Origin: Symsagittifera roscoffensis
Taxonomy: Eukaryota > Xenacoelomorpha > Acoela > Convolutidae
Assembly (NCBI RefSeq): GCF_963678635.1
Contig: NC_087071.1
Span: 28,679,325-28,743,324, forward strand
Direction of reading: 5' to 3'
Length of the DNA stretch: 64,000 nt
Numbering within the stretch: the stretch's first letter is position 1; every line of letters begins with the position of its first letter. Of the stretch, positions 22,997 through 34,662 are shown one piece after another. The notes under the pieces were generated by a model. That model saw only the letters and a program-made list of their open reading frames with translations, did not search any database and was not told the origin of the DNA. The translations under genes and the position numbers were made by a program.

Positions 22997-23379
22997 GCAC
23001 GCCATCAATTGAACTTAATTAAGACGCGACAAGCACACGAATCCGAGATCTAGGCTGTTATAATGGGCTCCTGTCCTATAAAAAGGTTGCTTTCAAACCA
23101 AAGTATATTAAGATTATGGTAAGGAGTCCACATGTCTATAGTTAGTGGCGTGCATTTTTCCATCTCTGTTGGCTGACTCCTGCCTGTTGACTGTTTTGTG
23201 GTTTTTTGATGACAAAAAATGTACGTTTTCTGTTTAGAAGTGTCGGTAAACTCGTGTTCATCAAGAAATAGGTTTCATTAGGTTGAAAACATTTTTAAAA
23301 TTGGAGAGGGAGAAATCCTGAAATACTTTTTAAAAATTGCAAAAGGAGGAACAGGAGGTGGAAAACATGAAAAGAGCTA

Positions 23380-24209
23380 CCCGGGATGACCGAAACTTCT
23401 TATCATACAATTCCCATATATGAGAAACTTCTTGTCATAAAATTCCATACGTACAGAAAATTGTATGAAATCTCTATGATAAACATTTTTCCATAAATGA
23501 AAATTGTATGACAGGTGTTTTTCCATAAACCTGAAGTTATTTCTGAAAAGTTTTCGGTTGTGTTTGCAGCACAACACAAGTGACAAAGACCTTGGTTACT
23601 CAAAGCACCATAGGTTGGACGGTCTTGCATTGACAATGCATAGAATACGACCTGAGTTCGTCTGTCTTTCACAATTGATATATCAAAAGCAACAAACTTT
23701 TAGTTTTTGGCAAAACTTTTTAATGGTGATTATTTTAAATTTTGATCAAGGCACCCCATACAAAGGAAACAGGAATTTTCAGCGTTTTTGAAGAAAAAAA
23801 ATTAAGTCTAAAGAAAATAAAAGCCAATATTATTGTAACCAGGACTACGTTATGCACACAAAAAATTATATTTTGCATGCAAAAAAATTTTTTTTCGAAA
23901 AATGTTTGTTTTCGTACGAAATTCGATTTGCGGTTCAAAAAAAAACAAAAAGTTTTTGGGCCAAACTTTCAAAATTACAATTCAAAATATATGGGAATTG
24001 TGTGTTAAGCATTTTTTTCAAAAAACGAAAACCTCGGTTTTTTTACCAGACTGTTTTATTAGAATCAAACAGCCACAGAAATAAGTTTATATCTTTTTTC
24101 AACCATTTTTAAAAAATTTTAATGAAAATTGTATGACAAGCATTTTTCCACACACTTGATGTATGGAATTGTATGATAAGCATTTTTGGTGTATGGTGGT
24201 CAACCCGGG
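23380..24209. mobile_element. TIR element, CCCGGGTTGACC family, copy 2
   Basis: Starts with CCCGGGATGACC and ends with GGTCAACCCGGG. A TA at 23378-23379 and at 24210-24211 gives a clean TA target duplication, as in Tc1/mariner-type elements. Subterminal 'cttatcatacaattcc' is inverted at both ends. The 830 bp core has no intact transposase, so the element is non-autonomous. It lies in the next LIM intron. Confidence 0.82.
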
Positions 24210-24333
24210 TACTTAATCATCCTACTAGTTTGTAATCTTGTTCTTTAACTTTAAACGAAGATTCAATTTTCCACCAAAATTCTAATTTTGAAAAAGATGC
24301 CTGAAGTTCAATTGATTCCTTGTGTCCACCCAG

Positions 24334-24454
24334 TGGGAGGACTGTGTAATTTTGCCGAATGAAGACGAAGGAGGAAAGGGGGTGCTGTTCTTCTGCAAGA
24401 AGTGTAATCTGGCTAATGCACCTGTCTGCTGGAAGTGTGAAAAGCCAATCATGG
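24334..24454 (+). CDS. LIM-domain protein, exon ending LIM 1 and starting LIM 2
   Basis: Acceptor CACCCAG| and donor |GTAAGT. It encodes the last zinc ligands of LIM 1 (FFCKKC) and the first pair of LIM 2 (CWKC). The spacing between the second and third quarters of LIM 1 is about 27 residues, longer than the usual 16-21. It ends in phase 1. Confidence 0.82.
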
Positions 24455-24515
24455 GTAAGTTTTGTGGATAAGTAAATTTTTCCGATTCTTAAATGGAAAA
24501 GAAAACGACCAGGGG

Positions 24516-24559
24516 TGCTCAATTATACCATAATAATACTCAATTGGTATAATTGAGCA
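24516..24559. repeat. Perfect 15 bp inverted repeat in a LIM intron
   Basis: TGCTCAATTATACCA at 24516-24530 and its exact reverse complement at 24545-24559, with a 14-base loop. Possibly the remnant of a small foldback element. Confidence 0.7.
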
Positions 24560-24780
24560 TCCGCGGCGAAATGTTTTTGTGTATTTAAAGGTTGGAAGAA
24601 TCAGTAATTTTGGTGACTTTTCATGGCTTTTTGAGCGTATAATTTCTTTTTATTTTTCATGATTCTTCATATTATATATGATTCTTTATAAGTCTATCAT
24701 GATATTTTATAATTTTTAAAACTTATTTTGTATAATTGTTGTTTTAACTGTTGTTATTTGTTTTTGTTGACTTGTTTCAG

Positions 24781-24962
24781 ACGGTGCTCTGTCTGTGAGT
24801 GGGAGTGATGGGACCAACAAGACATACCACTCCTCCTGTCTCAACTGTGGCCTCTGTGGAGCTAATATGGCCCAAGGGGAAGACCTAATCTATGTGAATG
24901 GAGTGCTCAACTGTGCTGCTTGTAGGAACAAGAACAAGATCACGTGTAAGAGGTGCAATGAG
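24781..24962 (+). CDS. LIM-domain protein, exon with most of LIM 2
   Basis: Acceptor TTTCAG|, donor |GTCAGT. It encodes YHSSCLNCGLC, then CAAC to complete LIM 2, and CKRC to open LIM 3. The zinc ligands follow the C-x2-C / H-x2-C-x2-C-x2-C pattern. Codon use is GC-richer than the surrounding intron. Confidence 0.88.
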
Positions 24963-25124
24963 GTCAGTTGCTTTCATTTGCTTTCATTTGAGTAGGCTAA
25001 TTAGTTATGATTTATAACTACAACTTAAATCAAAAATTTTTAGTTTTGTTCATTTTGTTAGTTCCGCAACAACTTTGACTATACTTTCTGCGCCGCGGAC
25101 TGTTTTTTTAGGGAAAAAAAAACA

Positions 25125-25275
25125 GGTCAAAAAGCCATTTTAGGCTTCTTTGGAAGAATCATTTAGAAAAATTTCGTGGTCGATCAGCCAAAAATGAAGG
25201 TCTTAGAAATAGTACCAATGGTGGGAACCCTTGGATTGGCAGGGGTTTCTAATTCCTAAAAAAGATCCCCCTCCC
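25125..25275. repeat. Dispersed repeat shared with the insertion near 17930
   Basis: The stretch from 'tttagaaaaatttcgtggtc' to the C-rich run resembles about 17950-18065. Both contain 'tcagccaaaa' and 'tggtaccaa/agttcgaag..gggg' segments in the same order. The family is not recognised. Confidence 0.5.
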
Positions 25276-25462
25276 CCCTCCCTACTGTTGCAGGTTGTCT
25301 GTTATTGCGAGTTGTATTTTGTCCCGAGTTGTCGTATTGCATTTTTTTTTTCAAAACAAAAATTCATTTGGACCGCAGAGGATAATTGTGGTTTCTGTGA
25401 TTCGCAGTGGCTCTATGAAAGGCTATTTTAAGCCTGTCTAAACATGCTCCTTCTTTATTCAG

Positions 25463-25679
25463 ACCATCATGGGTCCCTACAACAGTGTAGCGGGTGACAC
25501 CGAGGGTAGCAAGTTCACCTACCACTCTGCCTGTTTCCTCTGCATCTTCTGCAGCAAAGACTTGAACTCGTGTGAACTGGGCGGCAAGACTAAAGATGAC
25601 AGAAGCGAAGTGTATTGCAAAGAGTGCTATTTGGAGAAGTTCTGTGAGAAGTGTTCCAAGTGTCCGAAACCACTGATTG
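25463..25679 (+). CDS. LIM-domain protein, exon with LIM 3 and start of LIM 4
   Basis: Acceptor TATTCAG|, donor |GTAAGT, in phase with both neighbours. It encodes YHSACFLCIFC and YCKEC (LIM 3), then CEKC/CSKC with KPLIG, the start of a fourth, partial LIM-like module. It ends in phase 1. Confidence 0.88.
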
Positions 25680-26087
25680 GTAAGTAATTTCGCATAATAT
25701 ATTCTTTTTCAGGCTATAATTAATCAAAAATGAGTGTTATAAAACCGCATTTACAACCATTAAACATTAGCCTGAGAGATTTAGTCATGAGACCGTCTGG
25801 TGTGTTTTCAGACTTCTCTCAATGATTTACTAAGTTGGTTTCTTGACTGAGATGACAGCATTGCGTTTCTTTAGCCGTAAACTCGGCAGCTTTTGGAGCA
25901 GTTTTCAGCGATACAGTGTTTTAGTCATTTATTGTTGAAGGAATCCAAAAGAGCAAAAAGATCATACAAAAAAGACGTGTCGCAGATTCCGCGACAAATC
26001 TGTTTTCAGACTGTGGCGGAATCCGCTTACAGTTCAAAAAATGCACAGTTTGGCCTCCTTTTTTTGCATATTACAAGTCTTCAGTTA

Positions 26088-26211
26088 GAGGGCGCGAATG
26101 GGGGGTATGGGGGTATGGGGGGGGGGGGGGGGGAGGTCGGGTCGATCTATAGTATTCGGAGTGCTTTTTTGAAATTCTGCCACTCGAGAAAATCCTCGAT
26201 ATTACCCTGCA
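26088..26211. repeat. Poly-G / G-quadruplex-prone tract in a short hAT-like remnant
   Basis: Runs of G at about 26099-26133 (including about 17 consecutive G) could form a quadruplex. The ends 'agggcgcgaatgg' and 'ctcgatattaccctg' are partly inverted and resemble those of the neighbouring element at 26582-26950. Confidence 0.45.
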
Positions 26212-26581
26212 GCATTTCAACTTGTTTCACTCAGGCAAAACGATATATATTTTTAATTTAAGCACAGTGTGTTTTCTCATGAAATAACTTTCCAAAGGTT
26301 GACAATTTGCAGGTGATGCATTGGAAGGTGTTGACACATTTTAGCCCTAATAGTTAAGTATTTTTCAGCTGCCATTGCTATACTAAAAACTAAAATTACT
26401 GCAGTTGTTGATATTTCACATCCGAAAGTCATTATAGGAAATGAAAAAGTCATCTCAAGATATCGAAATACCATTTCGACGCCCTGAGCCAGAGTTGCAA
26501 AATGATAAATGGGTGAGCTGCTGAAGACATCAGCCGTTTTAGGGGGTTTTCCTCTGTTGTGATTTGTTTTTTAAAATAGGT

Positions 26582-26950
26582 CTAGGGGCGAACTTAGGGG
26601 GGGGGGGGAGGCGCTGGGGGGTGGCGGATGACCCTTTTTCTCAGGTATTTGACCCCCTGCCGGCCAAAAGGGTCCCACTGTGTACTATTTTGAGATATCC
26701 TTTAGCGCCAATTTATACTTACTTTTAGGGAGGAGTGCACGCCAATAAAAAGTGCCTAAAACGCCTTTTTGGCCTGTTTTTCAAAATTTTGCCTGCGGCT
26801 AAGAAAATTTTATCAAAACAGGGTCTTTTTTATCGCTTTGAGAGAGCTTGGAAAATCAATTCGATCGACCTAAAAAAAGTCGAAAAAATTTTCGAACATT
26901 TTTTGAAAATCCGACCCCCTCGAGAAAATCCTAGATCCGACCCTGAATTT
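26582..26950. mobile_element. Possible non-autonomous hAT-like element
   Basis: The left end 'aggggcgaacttagg' and right end 'cctagatccgaccctga' are approximately inverted. They fit a CAGGGGCGGATCTAGG-type terminus seen in many hAT elements. An inner run of G follows the left end. No clean 8 bp target duplication was found, so the call is tentative. Confidence 0.4.
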
Positions 26951-26951
26951 G

Positions 26952-27143
26952 TCATTATGAACTTCGGTATTGATTAGATACCAGTCAACACTTTGCATGA
27001 CTCAACCATCGGTCGATCTGTGCCCTTTAGTATTAGTTTTAGGTTATAACGTTTTAACTCACACTTCATTTTACTTCATTCATTCTTATAAGTAATTGTA
27101 CAATTATTGTACGTAACTACCAAGATTATTAGAACATTTCATT
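26952..27143 (+). repeat. Direct repeat R at the 5' edge of the gypsy remnant
   Basis: A ~190 bp segment starting 'tcattatgaacttcggtatt' recurs at 30043, 34663 and 39296. Its position just before gag and just after the RT/RNase H remnant suggests LTR or LTR-edge sequence. No full LTR or primer-binding site could be defined. Confidence 0.5.
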
Positions 27144-29945
27144 ATGGCACAGTCGAATGAATCAAACGTGCGTGGAATTTCCTCATTGTGACCGAATCAA
27201 TCTTTAGAACCACCACATTCCTGGACCCAGTTGATCGACCAATTTCAATTGGCGATAATTGCGAAAGAAAATCTCGACATAAAAAGTATTAACGGACCGG
27301 AGGTACCAGAAACGCAAACTCCTTTTCTGGAGTAACCTACAGGAAGCGAGTTGGACACAAACGGAGCCACTAGAGAAGCAAGGAACAAGAACGCTAAGAA
27401 AATATAAAAAAAAACCACCGAATAACAGCGGATCAACGAATAAAAGAAAAAACCTAATGGGATGAGACGAGCAGAGGCCGACAAAAGCTTCGCTTGATTC
27501 TGTTTTTAGCACTCGGCAGTAAAAAAAAGGTTTTCGTTCAAAAAAATGCGAGTGGAAAAACTTTTAGCTATTTCGTCTATGCAATTCTGGAATCTTATAG
27601 TCATCGCCTTCAATAAACGTACATAATCAGATCAAGAAAGAACCGAGCCTCATCATAGAAGAAAGGATCAACTCTTGCAGGAAATGTGGGAATTCGTTTA
27701 GGAAAGGACATCTTAACGTATGTTCAGCGAAGGACATCACGTGTAAAGATTGTAATTATAGACGACAGTTTGCTAAACCTGGTAAATCCTGCAACAAACA
27801 ATCATCTGTAAATATTGTAAACGATAATCATATGACTATCGAAAAAAGTACATACGTCCCGTCGGAGAATTCCTGGAGCAAAAATCAAGAAACGTGAGTC
27901 GAGATACATGCCTGGAATGTGAACGAACAGAGCGACGATGACATTTTTTCGGTGTTTAATATTAGAACGATATATGACGAAGGGACTCGATACCATAGGA
28001 TTGGGATGGGAGAAGAATGTAATTTTGAAAGTTCCATGATTGGGATGGGAGTTGAATGTAAATTCGAAAAATACTGTAGACTCGGCGAGCTCAGTTAGCT
28101 TTATAAAACAAAATGTCCTTCAACAAGATACCTCAACCTGAAAAAATACCCTTTAGAGAAGAGGATCAGGGATCTATATTGTGGCGTCACAGACGACACG
28201 ATTAACCTTTTTGGAAAAACATCAGACTTTGGGTGACTCAACCCATTAGCTGGGGAATTATATACTGTTTCACTTCGAGACATAGTTTTAGTAGGTTCTC
28301 GTTCCCCAGTATGCTACGTTCATGTCCTCTTTTGATGAAGAACGGCGTTTCTTCGAAAATCGACCTGTGGAACGCCGTTCTTCATCAAAAGAGGACATGA
28401 ACGTAACATACTGGAGAACGAGAACCTACTAAAACTAGGTATCGAAGTGAAACAGAAAAAAATCCCACAGCCAATATGTTGAGTCACTCAAAATCTGATG
28501 TTTTTTCCCAAAATGTTAATCGTGTCGTCTGTGAAGCCACAATATAGATCCCTGATCCTCTTCTGCAAAGGGTAATTGTTCAGGTTGAGGTATGTTGGCT
28601 GAAGTTCATGAAATTTTGTCTTATAAAGCTAACTGAGCTCGCCGAGTCTGCAGGAATATTCAAATTTACATTCATCTCCCATCCCAATCCAGGAATTTTC
28701 ATATTTACATTCATCTCCCGTCATATATTGTTCTAACATTCAACACCAAAAAAATGTCATCGAGAGTAAGTGGAATAAACGTTCTTTTTAACCCAGTTCT
28801 TAAAAGTTGGGGCAACAACGAATGACCGCAACGTAACACACTTCGATTCCCCGCTTGAACCAGTTCAGGCAAAAGGGAGAAGAGTTCCCTTACATTTAAA
28901 TCTCGGGCGTAAACGAAGAGTTAAGAAAAATGGAGATCGAAGATCATAATATAAATTTTGAGAATTGCGACGAAGAATTTTTTTTTAGCCCGATTGTAAT
29001 AGCCAAAAAGAGAGACGGCTCGATCGAGTTGGCTTTAGTTTCTAATTTGCTGAGCGATCAGATTTTAGAAAGAAATATCAAAAGCCAAACCTTCATGAAT
29101 TAATAGACAACGTCGCTATCCAACTTCCGGAAACTCCCCCTGGGCAGGTCTGATTTAAAACATTGGGGTTGAAAAACGCCTACAAGCAACTCAAATTGTG
29201 ACTAAATATGAGCAAACAGTTTGAGTTCAGCACTGTAGGCGGCGAAACAACGAGAACGTATCGATTTTTATTCGGTTTTATATGGACTGGGCGATATGCC
29301 TAATGAATTTTAACGAGTCATGGACTCACTTTTAAATAAAAAATAGTGTACATATTATTATATAAAAGACATCCTGGTTGCGTCGAAAGGAACTTTTGAC
29401 AAACTTAAAGCAGTTGTAAATAGATCTTTGACAATCGTGGACAAGAACGATATGGCGAAGAAATGGGGAAAATGCGCTTTCTCTTAAAAGAAATAAAGTT
29501 GGTAATTTTTAAAATCTGTAGAGAGCGCCATCAAAAACCTTCCAATTCCCAAGAACATCTCGAACTAAGGATCTTTCTTCGGCTCAATAAACGATTAATA
29601 AAAATTTGTCCCAACTGTTTTGACACTGATCTCCCACGTTCTCATCCTATTAAACAAGAAACTAGCCTATAAATGGGATACTAGCTATTCTATAGCTTTT
29701 GAAAAATTGAAGTCAGAAACAGCCATTTTGAGATCAAAGAAAAAACGAGATTGAAAGCCAACGATTCTCATAATGGCCTGGGTGCAACCTTGGAACAATT
29801 TCATTCAGGGCAGTGGTAAACAATTTTTTTTGTTTCAAGGTTTCTAAACAATCACGAAATGAAATATTCCACCAAAGAACTTGAACTGTTGGGCGTGTGT
29901 GTTCTGTTTTTTGCTTATGGTGCATTTTGTAAATTTTTGTTCTAC
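27144..29945 (+). pseudogene. Degenerate Ty3/gypsy gag-pol (copy 0)
   Basis: A gag start at 27144 is followed within 16 codons by a stop. Later pieces are in several frames: a zinc knuckle (CRKCGNSFRKGH..C) near 27684-27750, a protease with VDSASSVSFI-type active site near 28080, RT from about 28925 (SPIVIAKKRDGSIELAL) through TYRFLFGFIWTG near 29255 and a worn D-x-ILVASK site near 29365, and RNase H (NHEMKYSTKELELLGV) near 29850-29910, cut off there. No integrase follows. Many frameshifts and stops show it is a dead relic. Confidence 0.8.
27945..28775. repeat. Long inverted repeat over the protease region, copy 0
   Basis: Arms of about 400 bp (27945-28350 and 28368-28775) are inverted around a ~20-base loop. 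Matching landmarks are 'ggcgagctcagttagc' versus 'gctaactgagctcgcc' and 'aacggcgtt' versus 'aacgccgtt'. The arms carry protease sequence in opposite orientation. Transcripts of this intron would fold into a long hairpin. Confidence 0.85.
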
Positions 29946-30709
29946 TTTGGAGGCGGAAATGGGGGTATATAGAATTAGTTTTAATGAATTGTAGTTTAAA
30001 AATTTTTCCGATGGGAAATATTTTGATTTGTTTTTATGATTGTCATTATGACCCTCGGTATTGATTAGAAACTGGTCAGCACTTTGCCTGATGCAGCCAT
30101 CGGTTGATCACTGCCAGTTGGTGTTATGTTTAGATCAGAACAGTTCAAATTACACTTCGTTTTACTTCTTATATTCATTTAAGTAATTTTACTTATTATA
30201 CTGTACATAATTACCTCGGTAATCAGAATGTTCGTACTGTTTTGACCCGGCGTTTTTGGAATTTTTTAAATGTCGATAAATCACGACTGAGTGGGCTTTG
30301 AAAAGATATATCACTCAAGCCAGTCCGATGATTACTTGTGGTATCTGATTCTGGGCGGAAAACAAAAAAACTAAAACAAACCTGAATACAAAGCTCCTTT
30401 CCCTTTTCAATGCTCGGAAGAGGAAAAACTCTGAAAACTAGCTCATCCTGTTCTTAGATAATCAAAACTTTTACTCGTTTTTTTGTTTAAATTAACAGTT
30501 TTTTTTTAACAGGTGCTATATTTTGTTTTATGAAATTTTAAAAATTCAAAAAATCCAAAATTTTTTTGATGACTGGGAAATGAGTAAACGGTTGAATCGA
30601 TAAATTCAACCATAATTTTTTCTGAATTTAAAAAACCACGAGCATAATAATTTCTGTTTTTTTCGATAGTCGGAGCAACAAGCAGTTTTTGAGTTATAGC
30701 ACACAAATC

Positions 30710-31300
30710 ATACGTCGAACCATACAAATCATACAATGAATTCCGCAAGAGGCCAAAATCAGGTTTGACGCGGAATCCGCAATGTTGCTACATTTCTTTG
30801 ATCTTTGTTGCTGTTTTGGATTCCGAAAGCAAACACCTATAACATTGTACGGCTCAAAATCATTTCAAAAACAGGCAAATATGCGGAATCCACAATTGTA
30901 TATGGGGAATCCAGAACAGTTTGTGGAATCCATAAATAAATAGTAAAATTTGTGTATAGTTACATTGAGCTGTTGTGGAATCCGCAACTGCAAAGGTAAC
31001 CCTCAAATTGAAAGTGGAATCCGCATTTTGTATGTGGATTCCTCTTACTTTTGCGGATTCCACTTACATTTGGCGGATTCACTTACATTTTCCGGAAAAC
31101 ACTTACAGCTGCGCAATTTAGAACAAACAGCTATTTGCTTGTTGCGGAATCCGCATCAAAACAATTGTGCCGACAACATTTACGTTACAAGTATTTATAC
31201 GCGGAATCCACGAAACTTTTGTAAGTTGAATCCTCTTACATTTTGGAACACGTTTAAAGAATTGTCTCTGGAATCCAGGAACCTAAAGACACAAAAAATT
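30710..31300. repeat. GGAATCCGC motif cluster in U1
   Basis: About 15-18 occurrences of GGAATCC(G/A)C, GCGGAATCCGC or GGATTCC in about 600 bases, on both strands and unevenly spaced. Repeated in U2 (about 35343-35935) and, more diverged, at 40003-40575. The open frames seen here are by-products of the motif and are not conserved proteins. Confidence 0.8.
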
Positions 31301-31421
31301 GTGCGCCTATCTAAGCAAAATTAGGTCGAGCTGCTGGTGATTTTTTCTTTTCCTTTAAATTATAATAGTCTGCGACTGCTGTCAATTTGGTAAAAAAACT
31401 CAAATCTCTTGGAAAACCAGA

Positions 31422-32240
31422 GCGTCTATATATGACAAAAGGACTAGATACCATAGGGTTGGGATGGGAGATGAATCTAAATATGAAAATTCCTGGAATG
31501 GGTTGGGAGTTGAATGTAAAATCGAATATTACTGTAGACTCGGCGAGCTCAGTTAGCTTTATAAAACAAAATGTCCTTCATGAATTTCAGCCAAGATACC
31601 TCAACCTGAAAAATTACCCTTTGGAGAAGAGGATCAGTGATCTATATTGTGGCGTATCAGACGACACGATTAACATTTTGGGAAAAAACATCAGGTTTTG
31701 GGTGACTCAACAAATTAGCTGGGGGATTTTATACTGTTTTACTTCGAGACATAGTTTTAGTAGGTTCTCGTTCCCCAGTATGCTACGTTCATGTCCTCCT
31801 TTGATGAAGAACGGCGTTCTTCAAAAATCCACTTGTGGAACGTCGTTCTTCGTCAAAAGAGGACATGAACGTAACATACTGGAGAACGAGAACCTACTAA
31901 AACTAGGTATCGAAGTGAAACAGTATAAAATCCCACAGCCAATTTGTTGAGTCACTCAAAATCTGATGCTTTTTCCTAAAATGTTAACCGTTTCGTCTGT
32001 GAAGCCACAATATAGATCCCTGAGCTCTTCTCCAAAGGGTAATTTTTCAGGTTGAGGTATCTTGGCTGAAGTTCAAGAAGAAAAATTTGTCTCAAAAAGC
32101 TAACTGAGCTCGCCGAGTCTACAGGAATATTCAAATTTACATTCATCTCCCATCTCAGTCCAGGACTTTTCATATTTACATTCATCTCCCATCCCAATCC
32201 TATGGTATCGAGTCCCTTCGTCATATATCGTTCTAACATT
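31422..32240. repeat. Long protease hairpin in U1
   Basis: Two ~400 bp inverted arms around a short loop near 31830. Left arm: 'gactagataccataggg' onward. Right arm ends with 'cctatggtatcgagtccc'. The same protease-like frame is readable on + in the left arm and on - in the right arm (31976-32239). The counterpart in U2 is 36055-36873. Confidence 0.85.
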
Positions 32241-34662
32241 CAAGAGCGAAAAAATGTCATCGAGAGTAAGTGGAATAAATGCTCTTTTTCACCCAGTTCA
32301 TAAAAATTGGGGAAACACCGAATGACCGCAAGATAGCACACTTCCATTCCCCGTTTGAGCCAATTCAGGCAAAAGGGAGAAGAGTTCCCATATATTTAAA
32401 TCGCAGGCGTAAACGAAGAGTTAAGAGAAATGGAGATCGAAGATTGTAAATTAAATTTTGAGAATTGCGACGAAGAACAATTTTTTTAGCGCGATTGTGA
32501 TAGCCAAAAAGAGAGACGGCTCGATCAAGTTGGGTTTAGTTTCTAATTTGCTGAGCGATCAAATTTTTAAAATAAATATCAAATGTCAAACCTTCATGAA
32601 TTATTAAACATCGTCGCTATCCAACTTCCAGAGACCCCCCTGGGCAGGTCTGATTTAAAACATTGGGGTTGAAAAACGCCCACAAGCAACTCAAATTGTG
32701 AGTAAATATGAGCAAACAGTTTGACTTCAGCACTGTAGGCGGCGAAACAACGAGAACGTATCGTTTTTTATTCGGTTTTATATGGACTGGGCGATATGCC
32801 TAATGAATTTTAACGAGCCATGGACTCAATTTTAAATAATAAATAGTGTTTATATTGTTATAGTTTAGATATTGTTACATAAAAGACCTGGTTGCGTCGA
32901 AAGAAACTTTAGACGAACACAAAGCAATTGTAAATAGAACTCTGACAATCGTGGACAAGAACGATATGGCAAAGAAATAGGGAAAATGCGCTTTCTTTTT
33001 AAAAGAAATAAAGTTGTTAGTTTTTAACATCTGTGGAGAGCGCTATCAAAAACCTTCAAATCCCCAAGAACATCTCGAGATAAGGATTTTTCTTCGGCTC
33101 AATAAACGATTAAGTAAAATTTGTCCCAATTGTTTTGACACTGATCTTTTGTGAGTAAACTTTTCAGGTTGAGGTATCTTGGCTGAAGTTCATGAAGGAA
33201 GTTTTGTTTCATAAAGCTAACTGAGCTCGCCGAGTCTACAGGAATATTCAAATTTACATTCATCTCCCATCCCAATCCACGAATTTTCATATTTAAATTC
33301 ATCTACCATCCGAATCATATGGTATTGAGTCCCTTCGTCCTAAATCGTTCTAACATTCAACACCGAAAAAATGTCATCGAGAGTAATTGGAATAAACGTT
33401 CTTTTTCACCCAGTTCTTAAAAATTGGGGAAACACCGAATGACCGCTAGGTAACACACTTCCATTCCCCGCTTGAAACAGTTCAGGCAAAAGGGAGAAGA
33501 GTTCCCTTACCTTTAAATCGCGGGCGTAAACGAAGAGTTAATAAAAATGGAGATCGAAGATTATAAATTAAATTTTGAGAATTGCGACGAAGAACATTTT
33601 TTTAGCCCGATTGTAATAGCCAAAAAGAGAGACGGCTCGATCGAGTTGGCTTTAGTTTCTAATTTGCTGAGCGATCAGATTTTAAAAATAAATCTAAAAT
33701 GCCAAACCTTCATGAATTAATTGACTACGTCACTATCCAACTTCCGGAAACTCCCCCTGGGCAGGTCTGATTTAAAACATTGGGGTTGAAAAAGGCCTAC
33801 AAGCAACTAAAAAATGTGAGTAAATATGAGCAAACAGTTTGACTTCAGCACTGTAGGCGGCGAAACAACGAGAACGTATCAATTTTTATTCGGTTTTATA
33901 TGGACTGGGCGATATGCCTAATGAATTTTAACGAGTCATGGACTCACTTTTAAATAATAAATAGTGTACATATTATTATATAAAAGACATCCTGGTTGCG
34001 TCGAAAGGAACTTTTGACAAACTTAAAGCAGTTGTAAATAGATCTTTGACAATCGTGGACAAGAACGATATGGCGAAGAAATGGGGAAAATGCGCTTTCT
34101 CTTAAAAGAAATAAAGTTGGTAATTTTTAAAATCTGTAGAGAGCGCCATCAAAAACCTTCCAATTCCCAAGAACATCTCGAACTAAGGATCTTTCTTCGG
34201 CTCAATAAACGATTAATAAAAATTTGTCCCAACTGTTTTGACACTGATCTCCCACGTTCTCATCCTATTAAACAAGAAATTGGCCTATAAATGGGATACT
34301 AGCTATTCTATAGCTTTTGAAAAATTGAAGTCAGAAACATCCATTTTGAGATCAAAGAAAAAACGAGATTGAAAGCCAACGATTCTCATAATGGCCTGGG
34401 TGCAACCTTGGAACAATTTCATTCAGGGCAGTGGTAAACAATTTTTTTTGTTTCAAGGTTTCTAAACAATCATGAAATGAAATATTCCACCAAAGAACTT
34501 GAACTGTTGGGCGTGTGTGTTCTGTTTTTTGCTTATGGTGCATTTTGTAAATTTTTGTTCTACTTTGGAGGCGGAAATGGGGGTATATAGAATTAGTTTT
34601 AATGAATTGTAGTTTAAAAATTTTTCCGATGGGAAATATTTTGATTTGTTTTTATGATTATG

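Larger units (their letters stand above)
30043..34662. repeat. 4.6 kb tandem unit, copy U1
   Basis: In order: segment R, a GGAATCCGC-rich stretch (30710-31300), a protease hairpin (31422-32240), a truncated RT (about 32400-33130), a lone right hairpin arm (33150-33355), then RT plus partial RNase H (about 33530-34560). Bases map to copy U2 at +4618 to +4633 with very few differences, including two small indels near 30040 and 30230. All coding pieces are interrupted. Confidence 0.9.

Noticed and set aside
27100-30240. Complete LTR retrotransposon bounded by segment R as LTRs
   Set aside because: R is short, gag starts immediately after it with no room for a primer-binding site, and RNase H is truncated without integrase. 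Only a relic can be claimed.
30950-31324. 124-codon frame repeated at 35583 and 40220
   Set aside because: It reads through the GGAATCCGC motif cluster. It is kept only because the DNA unit is duplicated and has changed sequence in the diverged copy.
31387-31950. 187-aa ORF repeated at 36020 as a real gene
   Set aside because: It is gypsy protease running through a hairpin loop into the inverted arm, an artefact of the palindrome.
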